DNA of 64,000 nt from Benincasa hispida (taxonomy: Eukaryota > Streptophyta > Magnoliopsida > Cucurbitales > Cucurbitaceae). Both the position numbers and the translations under genes were made by a program. This document shows positions 22,982 through 32,762 of the stretch, piece after piece. The notes under the pieces were generated by a model. It made no database searches, was not told the DNA's origin, and saw only the letters and a list, made by a program, of their open reading frames with translations. Each line of letters opens with the position of its first letter. Positions within the stretch are counted from its first letter, which is position 1. The stretch is from assembly GCF_009727055.1 (NCBI RefSeq), contig NC_052360.1, positions 67,213,273 through 67,277,272 of the forward strand, written 5' to 3'.

Positions 22982-23275
22982 ACTTTATTTGGTAATCATT
23001 TGATTTTTTATTTTTTATTTTTTAAAATTAAGCTTAGACACTACTTTTACCTCTAAATTTCTTCATTTGTTATCTACTTTTTACCAATAATTTAAATAAC
23101 CAAACCAAAATTTGAAAACTAATAAACAGTTATTTTTAAAAAATTGTTTTGTTTTTGAAATTTGGCTAAAAATCTAATAATTATCCTTTAGCAAGATACA
23201 AATAATTGTAAGAAACAAAGAGAAAACAGGTTTAATGTTCAAAAAACAAAATGATTACCAAACAATACCTTTACT
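22982..23275. mobile_element. MITE of the GGTAACCATTT family, inverted copy
   Basis: Same family as 22318-22611, with the interior reversed (AATTTCTTCATTTGTTATC here against GATAACAAATGAAGAAATT there). The ends are ATTTGGTAATCATTTG and AAAATGATTACCAAACAAT. The two copies lie about 370 bp apart in opposite orientation, so the region can form a large hairpin. Confidence 0.7.
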
Positions 23276-23392
23276 TTTGAACTTTTCCTAAAAAATATTG
23301 TCTTTATTTATAATTAGATTCATAATCTACTATGCTATTAATTATAGACTAGTATGTATAATATATATAGTTGCATTTGCCAACATGAATAC

Positions 23393-24519
23393 TGTTGAGA
23401 TATTTTAGGCCTTAATTTATGTATTTAGACTATAATTAGGATATCAGGCTATAATTAGGTTATCGTCCCTTTTATAAATTTCCTATGTAAATCTCAAGTT
23501 ATATACGAGAATTTATTTAGTAAAACATTTGTTTCCACATGGTATCAGAGCCCCAATCTTTAAAATTCTCTATTCTTCAGTCGTCATTGTTGTTCGATCT
23601 CTGCCTTCGTCGACAGCCGATCAACGGAAGTAGATCTACGCACTAATCCATCTCTGATTCGCTCTACATCTGCCCAAATCTGTCGTTGCTCAACCTCTCT
23701 TCCGCATCTCAGATCTCCCCACTTGATGTTTATCCAGATCTGCCAATGTGAAGAACTCGATGATTCGGTCCATAACAAAACCTACTAGATGATCCCCACT
23801 GTGAAGAACTCGATCCGGTTCGAAACTCCATCCTCGATCCCCTACTCGATGCTCACCCACTCGATGCTCCCCTACTCGATGCTCACCCACTCGATGTTCA
23901 CCCACTCGATGCTCCCCTACTCGATGCTCCGCCACTTGATGTTCCCCCTACTTGATACTCACCCAGATCTTCTACAAAACAGAACCCAAACCCACTCGAT
24001 GCTTTGCTTCTGACAAGCCTAGTTTTGGTTTGATTCAGTCCAGCCTAATTTTGATTTGTCTTTGTTAATGGGTTTCAGCTCTATTCTGTTCCGTTTTTTA
24101 ATTTGGCATTCATAGATCTCTGTTTTCAACTCAGATGTTCGTGGGTTTTGTTTTAGATCTTTATGAAGGTCTTTGTTTTCAACCTAGAAGTTCGTGAGTT
24201 CCTATTTCTAGCCTTGAAGTTTTAATATGCGTTACAGTTCTTCATGTTACAGTTCTTCATGGGTTTCTACTTCCCGCCTAGATCTACCGTGTTTTGATTC
24301 AGAATTGCTTCTTTAGTTTCTATCATTCAGTTATTTCAGTTTATCCACTTACAAACTCAAGTTGTTTCTATTACCTTGAGTTTGAGGGAGGGTGTTGAGA
24401 TATTTTAGACCTTAATTGGGTTATCGGGCTATAATAGGTTATCGTTCTTTCTATAAATTTCCTATGTAAATCTCAAGTTATATACAAGAATTTATTCAGT
24501 CAAACATCTGTTTATTACA
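23393..24519 (+). mobile_element. TRIM: miniature non-autonomous copia-type LTR element
   Basis: Two short LTRs (23393-23539, 147 bp; 24393-24519, 127 bp) both start TGTTGAGATATTTTAG and end in CA. Right after the first is TGGTATCAGAGC (23540-23551), complementary to the 3' end of initiator methionine tRNA, the standard primer site. Directly before the second is the purine tract GAGGGAGGG. The second LTR lacks about 20 bp that form a short near-duplication in the first. The 853-bp interior has no retroviral coding frame. The target duplication is unclear (AATAC on the left; ATTCA, or ATTAC if the last bases are host DNA). A relative lies at 36440-37092 on the other strand. Confidence 0.85.
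23839..23962 (+). repeat. Minisatellite of ~15-bp units inside the TRIM
   Basis: About eight copies of CCCACTCGATGCTCC with small changes. Open frames on both strands (repeated GEHRV on minus, THSMLPYSM on plus) arise from the repeat. Confidence 0.85.
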
Positions 24520-25734
24520 ATTCAGTTATTAAAGCATTAAGTTTTCTTTTTGAAATTAGAGCTTCAAACTAAAAAAATCATCTTTAACAATCAACTCTTG
24601 AAATTACACTTGAATCTCTCATTAAAATAATCATTGATTTGTCTATTATCTAACACATCAAGTGTTTGCACTTATTTAGTCAATTCCTCTTCCTATGAGT
24701 AGAGACACTGCAAGAATTTTTGCCTCTGCCGATGGCTTTTTCTACAAATGCAATGAAAATTATTGGCAAAGCTATGCTCTATCGACGCATTTTCAATGTA
24801 TGGGCATAACATTATTTATATCAATGAAAATGGACAAAAAATTGTGTAGTCTTAGGGAAAACTATTAGGTTGGGTTTCTATCGACACTTATTCGCCCACG
24901 ATTTGAGTTCTCCCCCCACTTTCTGAAAACCTTATCCCTCTTTAATTTCCCCACACTTTCTACCCTCTTTATTTCCCCCTCCCCCTTATTTTTGAATTTC
25001 CCCCCTTTTCTAAAAAGTAAAAACACCCCATCTTTTCTAAACTTCTCCACTATCACGATAGGATCGCACGTGCGCCCACGTCTCACCATCTGGTTGTCTT
25101 CTGCCGCTGTTTGTCTGTTGCTACACACGTTGGTCATCCACCGCCGTCACAAGCTACTCATCCGTTGCATCTATAGAAAAGATCGCACATCGTCGCCAAA
25201 TCCAAGACGCCGTCGTCGTCTCTTTCTCTCTACATTACACGCCTACTCATTCGTCGTCGGTTGAGTGATTTCTTCTCTTCATCTAGATATTGTTGCAAAC
25301 ACCACTTAGAATTTCTTTAGTACTTGTTCATATAATGTGTTAATGAACCCCAAATTCAAAGTTTACTTTTGCTATTTTGCTATTTTCTGCTCAATCTGTA
25401 ACTTCATTTTTAGTAGATAAATGCTTTACTTTGATTGAGGGTGTGATTGTATAAAGGATATGTGGTATGGGAAAGAAAGCTATGAGAATGATATGGTTGA
25501 ACATGGTATTTGTGTTGGGAAGGATGTAATGGCCTTGTATTCATTTTTATTAAGTTCTCTTTGTATGGTGCAATGGAACTCTATTTCTTATGTCAATTAT
25601 CGTGAAATATAAACAAAGACGAAACATTTAGATTTTTCTCGATGTTATATATTTTTTTATAGTATTTTCATCCTTGTGTTGTGACTGTAACTGCCAATTT
25701 CCTTCAATGTCATGTTATAAAATGAGTTGGGCCA

Positions 25735-28315
25735 TATTCTGACACTTTTTGATAATTTTTAGTTTGTTTTGAGAATGAAATTCATACTTAGGCATTTTAA
25801 GTTGTTTTAAGAGTTAAAGTGTCACTTAAACACTTTTTGGATACTTCTTAAGTTAGGTTTGAGAGTGAAATATTGCACTTACATATTTTTAAGTTATTTT
25901 GAGAATTGAAGTGTCACTTTCACACTTTTTTAAAACTTTTTAGGTTGACTTTGAATTCGGAAGTCACACTTAAACATTTTTAAGTTGTTTTGAGAGTTAA
26001 AGTGTCACTTAGATACTTTTTAGGTAATTTGTAGTCGGTTTTGAATTTGAAAGTCACACTTAAGATATTTTTTTAGTTATTTTGAGAGTTAAAGTATAGC
26101 TTAGACACTTTTTAGGTAATTTTTAGTCGATTTTAATATTGAAAGTCACACTTAGGTGTTTTTAAGTTGTTTTGAGACTCCAAGTGTCACTTCGACACTA
26201 ATTAGGTAATTTTTAGTTGGTTTCGAGATTGAAAGTCACACTTAGGTAATTTTAAATTATTTTGAGAGTTAAAATGTTACTTAAACACTTTTTAGGTACT
26301 TTTTAAGTTGGATTTGAGAGTGAGGTGTTGCACTTACACATTTTTAAGTTGTTTTGAGAGTTAAAGTGTCACTTAAACACTTTTTAGGTACTTTTTAGTT
26401 TGGGTTTGAAAATCACACTTGAACATTTTTAAGTTATTTCGAGAGTTAAAGTGTCACTTAGACAGTATTTAGATAATTTTTAGTTGGTTTTGAGATTGAA
26501 AGTCACACTTAGGCATTTTTAAGTTGTTTTGAGAGTCAAAGTATCACTTTAGACACTTTTTAGATACTTTTAGGTTGAGTTTGAAAGTGAAATGTTTCAC
26601 TTATACATTTTTAAGTTATTTTGAGAACTGAAATCACTTTTACACTTTTTGAAAACTTTTTAGGTTTGTTTTGAGTTTCAAAGTCACATTTAGGCATTTT
26701 TAGTTCTTTTTAAGTTAAAGTATAACTTAGTCCGTTTTCTTTTTTAGATACTTTTAAGTTGTTTTTGAGAATGAAAATTTGCACTTACACATTTTTAGGT
26801 TATTTTGAGATTTGAAGTATCACTTAGACACTTTTTAGGTCGAGTTTGAAATTAAAATGTTCCACTTATACATTTTAAAGTTATTTCGAGAATTGAAATG
26901 TTACTTTCACATTTTATTGAAACTTTTTTTGTTTTGAGTTTGAAAGTCACATTTATGCTTTTTTGAGTTAAGTTAAAGTATAACTTAGATATTTTTTAGG
27001 TAATTTTTAGTTGGTCCTGAGTTTGAAAGCAACACTTGGGTATTTTTAAGTTGTTTTGAGAGTTAAAGTATTACTTAGACACTTTTTAAGTACTTTTTAG
27101 GTTGGATTTGAGAATAAAATGTTGCACTTGCACATTTTAAAGTTATTTTGAGAACTTAAATGACACTTTTACATTTTTGGAAACTTTTTAGGTTAGTTTT
27201 GAGATTGAAAGTCACAATTAAGCATTTTTAAGTTGTTTTGAGAATTAAAGTACCACTTAGACACTTTTTAAGTTTTGTAGTTGGTTTTGAGTTTGAAAGT
27301 CACACTTCGACATTTTGAAGTTATTTTAAGAGTTAAAGTATCAGATAGACAATTTTTAGGTAGTTCGTAGTTGGTTTTGTGTTTGAAAGTCACTTTTCGA
27401 CATTTTGAAGTCGTTTTAAGAGTTAAAGTATCACTTAGACATTTTTTAGGTAGTTTTTAGTTGGTTTTGAGATTGAAAGTCACACTTAGACATTTTAAAG
27501 TTGTTTTGAGAGTTAAAATGTCACTTATACACTTTTTAGATATTTTTTAGGTTAGGTTTAAGAGTAAAATGTTGCACTTACACATTTATAAGTTATTTTG
27601 AGAATTGTAGTGTCACTTTCATGACTTTTTGAAAACTTTTTAGGTTTGTTTTGAGTTGAAAGTTATGTTAAGGCATTTTAAAATTGTTTTGAGAGTTAAA
27701 GTGTCACTTAAACATTTTTTTTAAGTACCTTTTAGGTTGTCTTTGAGAGTGAAAAGTTACACTTATACATTTTAAAGTTATTTTCAGATTTGAAGTATCA
27801 GTTTACATTTTTTAGGTAATATGTAGTTGATTTTGAAAATCAAAATTTCATTTAGGAATTGTTTGGGTTGTTTTGGGAGTTACAAGTCTCTTTTAGACAC
27901 TTTTTACACTTAAGCATTTCTAGGTTGTTTTGATTATCAAAGTGTCACTTACACATATTTTAGAAACAGTTTATGTTGGATTTTAGACACTTGGACTTTC
28001 TTTTTTTGTTGTTTTGAGAACTAAAGATTGACTTAAACACTTTTTTGGAAACTTGTGTAGTTCGTTTTGATAATCAAGAGACTTTTATGAATGTTTTTTG
28101 TTGTTTTGGGAGCCAAATTATCTCTTAAAAACTTTGTAGGCATTTCTAGGGTTTGAGAGCAATGAAAGTGTCACTTAGACACTTTTTGGATAGTTTTTAG
28201 GTTTTGTTGTAGAATAAAAGTTACGATTAAGCATTTATAGGTTATTTTGATTATCAAAGTGTCACTTACACACTTTTTAGAAACGGTTTATGTTGGATTT
28301 TAGACACTTGGGTAT

Positions 28316-28355
<40 letters not shown>

Positions 28356-28520
28356 GAATTAAAGATTGATGTCTTTTTGGAAATTTTGTAGTTCGTTTTT
28401 TATAATCAAAGTTACTCTTATGAATGTTTTTTTGTTGTTTTGGGAGTCAAATTGTTTCTTGAAAATTTTGTAGGTACTTTTTAAATATTTTAGGTTGTTT
28501 GAACCTTGTTTTTCTTTTTA
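25735..28520 (+). repeat. Degenerate ~90-bp tandem array, about 30 units
   Basis: The phrase CACTTAGACACTTTTTAGG recurs every 88-91 bases (for example near 26003, 26092, 26182, 26270, 26359, 26451). Each unit has two related halves, one around AAGTCACACTTAGGCATTTT and one around AAAGTGTCACTTAGACACTT, both followed by AGTTGKTTTTGAG text, so the unit looks like an old dimer of a ~45-bp monomer. Units grow more divergent to the right. A T-run of 36 lies at 28318-28353. It is non-coding. Confidence 0.85.
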
Positions 28521-29229
28521 AGGATTTGCATTTTAACATGCACATTTTTTTACAATTATAGGTTTTGGTTAGTTTAGAGCACGTAGGGCTTGAAAATCAT
28601 GGAATTAGGTTCATTTTAGGCTTTAAAGTACATTTGACACTTTTTAAATTCTTTTGAAAACATTGTTTTTTAAGAGGAGTGCACTTTAAGATGCACATTT
28701 TGGACACTTTTGATAGCTTTCGAGTGGGTATATAGCATATGAGACTTGAGACTCATGCAAATGAATTTGATTTATTAATTTTGATACATGATTCTTTTCG
28801 ACAAATAAGATTGAGCATATTATGCTTATTTGACTTTAATATATCTTTTTCAGGTCTATATATTTTGAAGATGTCGGAAATGACATTTTTTTTTTTTTTT
28901 TTTTTTGTGAAAACCAACTGACCTATCAAAGTATTTTTTATATATTTAATATTCTTTGTTCATTTTGTATAAAAAATGAAATCTAATAGCTCATGTACAA
29001 ACAGGCACAAAGAATTCTTGTTTGGATGATATACACAAAGAATTCTTGTTTGGATGATATATGTTGGTTAAAGAATTAATGGTTGAATACATTTCCTTTT
29101 TCTAAATTTGTTGTTGTGATGTTGAATATATTTTATTATAGGAAATTGAATTTCTTATTTGAATATATCTTCAAGCATATAATAATATAATAATTAAATT
29201 TGAAACAACTTAAATTAGTTTCTGCCTAC

Positions 29230-29850
29230 ATTTTTTCATGTTGCCAGAAGTACATAGTGGCCAGCATTCTTATACTAACGCATCCTCATGTTCATTGAAA
29301 AACATAGTATAAACATAACATTAATGAGAGATGCGTTGCTTGGAAACTATTTGAGAAATAGTTGTCATAAATAGCTTTCAATAAACATGCATTGCAACAT
29401 TCATAAGTATTAGAAATTACTTAAAACATTTAAAGCATTTAGAGTCACTCACAGTCTTTGGCAATCCTCTTCATGTATATGCTCACTGTGCATTGAACAC
29501 TTTACTCAATTCCTCAACGTCAATCCATAGCTAGTGTGGAATGATCTTAACACTACCAATAACAACTTTTCTTACATTTGTGTGATTCCAGTTTAAGTAC
29601 CGTCATACCCTAGGTATTACTGCTCAGATACCTTCTCGTTGTCCTTCATTATTGAGCTGCTCGAATACCTTCTCCATGTCCTTCAATATCGAGCATTTCA
29701 AATTCTAAAGACAAAGCTTCAGTACTTTTCCATCTAGTCCTTCAGCACTGAGCTATTCAAATTCTAAGACAAAGCATCAGTACCTTCTCATCTAGTCCTT
29801 CAGTACTAACTCATACTAAACTTGCATATTCTTCTCTCTTAATGACTTAG
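29230..29850 (-). repeat. Inverted, permuted copy of the 18.8-19.5 kb gypsy-type sequence
   Basis: On the minus strand it reads the homolog of 19080-19460 first and that of 18830-19060 second, the reverse of the order at 18.8 kb. The junction is around GAATTGAGTAAAGTGTTCAATG. Exact shared phrases include GACTGTGAGTGACTCTAAATG and GCTATGGATTGACGTTGAGG. It sits inside the CACTA element. Confidence 0.8.
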
Positions 29851-30358
29851 TAGGTCGTTATATAGCTACGGTGATGTTTTGTGTATAGGCAAAAATGAAA
29901 CAAATACTATCTGCTGATGTATCATGCATGGACAGAAATGTAATCTCTGTCCAAGAACACTTTTACGTAGACAAAACTTCATTTTCGACGGATAATGCTT
30001 GAGAAGAAATTGAATTTTGCCGACGCAAGTTGTTACGTCGGCAAAAAGAGTTTCTGCCCACACATAATGCATGGGAGAAATGCGAGTTCTACCCACGAAA
30101 CAAATTTGGTGAGCAAAAACCATTTCGTCAACGTCAGTTGTATGATTAGAAAAGGCATTTTTGCCCACGCTTTAACTTGCATGGACATTTCTACCGATGC
30201 AACATAAAAATGTGTGTGCTAAAGCTCTACCAATGGACTTTTGGCCATGCTACCTACCCACACAAAGAAACATTGGCAGAGTTTTATCCATGCTTTTCTT
30301 AAGACCTGCCAACATTTTTTTGCATCCACATGACCAAAATTCTTGTAGTGGAGTAAAT

Positions 30359-30961
30359 TAGGGTGTTCAAATAACCTGACAACCCGAACAACCCGGAATA
30401 CCCAACCCAAAATATAAGGGTTGGATTGGGTTAGTTTTGTTCTTGGGTTGGGTTGGGTTGAGTTAGAATTTTTCTATTTTTGTTGAGTTGGGTTGAGTTG
30501 TGGGTTACTTAAAAAAAAAATTTGGGTTGATTCAACCCAACTCGAATTTTATATATGTAAATAAAATATATTATATAAGTTTCTCTTTGTTTAAAATTTG
30601 ATTACTTTGTATTGATTAATTTATGAATTTTAAATATTTTTCTTCTAAAATTGTTATGATATTTGTCTTTATTTGAAGTTTGCAATAAATATCTTAGATA
30701 TTTGGTATTTCACATTTGAATTTTATAAGATTTTAGTTATTAGTCATGTGTTGTATATAAATATACATATTTCTAACTAAAAAGAAAAAAAAAATAAGTT
30801 ATAACCCGACAACCCAACCTAATCCAACCCGAATTTTAAGGGTTGGGTTGAGTTAGAGACTTTATTTGGGTTCTTTAGGTTGCTAATCCAACCAACCCGA
30901 ATTTTTGGATTGGTCCAAAAAACACTCTCAACCCAACGCAACCCAATCCATCTACACCGTA
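30359..30961. mobile_element. hAT-type MITE rich in GGGTTG, exact 8-bp target duplication
   Basis: GAGTAAAT stands at 30351-30358 and again at 30962-30969. The ends are TAGGGTGTTCA and, on the other strand, TACGGTGTAGA. Eight-base duplications and TA-G-G ends fit hAT elements. The arms are full of AACCCAACCC/GGGTTGGGTT (for example 30440-30470, 30800-30870). It is 603 bp and non-coding. It inserted exactly at the outer edge of the CACTA element. Confidence 0.85.
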
Positions 30962-30969
30962 GAGTAAAT

Positions 30970-31868
30970 ACATATAAATAGTTATTGTTTTGTCAAAAAA
31001 AAATATTTTTAAAATTCTAATGCGAAAATTAGAAATCAAAATGAAAAAAATATTATTTACTTAATACTTAAATATTTAGGTTTAGTGGACCTCTAAAATT
31101 GGCGTGTGGGGATAAAGGATATCTACCACAAATTTGAGAGCAACTAACTATATTACTTACTAAAAAGATATCTTCTTTCTATATTTCATAATTTTTCAGA
31201 TCTAAAATCTTTTACGTACAACATTTTTATTTCTCTTGGTTGTTCATTTTTTTTATGACAGGAACAGATATTTATTAAAAACAGAAAGTTCATTTGTACT
31301 AAAATATCAACAGAAGTCCAACAAATGATAAAAATGTATATAAGAAAAAGAATGATTACCCCATTATTATATCACAACTTCTACTAACAGTCAACTTCTT
31401 TTATTCCACTACTTCCAAAAAAAAAAACTTTTCTTTCAAATATATTGAGAGAGAGATTTTGGAACTTTATTCAATGTGTAAATAATAGTCATGTTGCAAA
31501 ACCTCGAACTTAGAGGATTGTTATTGTTATTATCATTATGTGAAGGGAAGGAAATCAATTTCAAGATTTATAAATATTATCTTAAATGAATTATGATGAT
31601 TTTGATGATATAAAAAAATATCCTTAAATTATAAACTTCCTAATTATTAGCATCTGATTTATGTCAGATCCAAATAAGCTCACTTGAAGGTGAAAAATAA
31701 AATTATTTGAATATAAGATAAGATTACATTACAAATAATAATATGTGTACAAATATGTGTCAAACACGTGGAAGTGAGGTTGCCTAAAATATCCAAATGA
31801 CATGCGGTGGCAAAAGGAACGCGTTGGAGGAAAACAAACCAGGTAATGCTTCTATAATAATAATAATG

Positions 31869-31908
<40 letters not shown>

Positions 31909-32324
31909 GTGGAACAGACTCATCTCAAAAAGTAATTTGAAAAAAATATTATATGTTGTTTTGATGTATATAATGTTTTTTTAATACATGTTTTGATAAT
32001 ATAAATTTTTGTTTAAATGTGTATTTTAATACTATATTAAAGAAAAAAACTGATAAACTTAGTTTTGGTTACATACTAAATATAAGATTAGATTGAATAA
32101 CATCCTAAAGAAACCTAGTAATTAAAGAAGGTCATAGATTATTAAAGAATTTAAAAATAATACGTTGTTTTCAAAAATAACAAATCGATTAAATCAAGAT
32201 TCATTCGGTTGAATCTCGAATCTAAACACATAGAATAGAATAAATGTTGGAATATTAAATGGGTCTTTATATATTCTCAAAATCTCAATTTTAATATTAT
32301 AGTATTAAAATATTTTATTGAATC
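30970..32324. other. AT-rich intergenic DNA
   Basis: No coding frame or identified element, apart from the AAT microsatellite at 31854-31908. Confidence 0.6.
31854..31908 (+). repeat. (AAT)n microsatellite
   Basis: About 18 trinucleotide units, with one GAT interruption near 31867. Confidence 0.9.
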
Positions 32325-32614
32325 TAGTGGTGTTTAAATGACTTGAGACCCTGGATAACTTGGACTATCCAACCTAAATCGTAAAGATTAAGTTGAGGTA
32401 GTTTTTTTTTTTTTTTTTTATGTTGAATCGGGTTGGAAATTATTTCTATTCTTTTCTACTTGGGTTGAGTCTCGGGTTGAATAATTTTTTTTTTCCAGAT
32501 TGATCCAGCTCAACCCAAATTATATGCATATTAGAAATATTTATAGCTAGAATTTTATGGTTAATCCAAAAACGTCCCTTCAGCTCAACTCAACTCAATA
32601 GACGTACACCCTTA
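32325..32614. mobile_element. Degenerate hAT-type MITE, relative of 30359-30961
   Basis: It starts TAGTGGTGTTTAAATGAC and ends, read on the minus strand, TAAGGGTGTACGTC. The interior has TCGGGTTGGAAATT, TTGGGTTGAGTC and CAGCTCAACCC. No 8-bp duplication remains. Confidence 0.5.
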
Positions 32615-32762
32615 TTTGGACCTCTTCTATACAAATAAAAGGTTTAAATACTATTTTAATTCCTATACTTTTGGTTTTGGTTCATTTTGGTCTCTATAAT
32701 TTTAGTCTCTATATTTTCATTTTGGTCCCTATACTTTAAAAATGTTCATTTTGATCATTGTA

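Larger units (their letters stand above)
24706..30350. mobile_element. Non-autonomous CACTA (En/Spm-type) DNA transposon
   Basis: The left end is CACTGCAAGAATTTTTGCC (24706). The right end, read on the minus strand, is CACTACAAGAATTTTGGTC (30350), so the terminal repeats agree at about 15 of the first 17 positions. The right subterminal part (about 29870-30330) has many short phrases such as GCCGACGCAAG and ACGTCGGCAAA, typical of the repeats that CACTA transposase binds. The expected 3-bp duplication is GAG: it flanks the right end (30351-30353) and lies one base off the left end (24702-24704, then an extra A). No transposase was found. Most of the interior is a tandem array (25735-28520) plus a gypsy fragment (29230-29850). 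Confidence 0.75.

Noticed and set aside
23690..23935. Minus-strand frame of repeated GEHRV
   Set aside because: A translation of the 15-bp minisatellite in the TRIM.
24865..25264. Two 90-codon frames near the left end of the CACTA
   Set aside because: Opposite-strand frames over the same C/T-rich DNA, no recognised domain, no clear sign of gene capture.
25735..28520. CRISPR-like repeat array
   Set aside because: Units are degenerate, continuous without unique spacers, and sit in a plant transposon.
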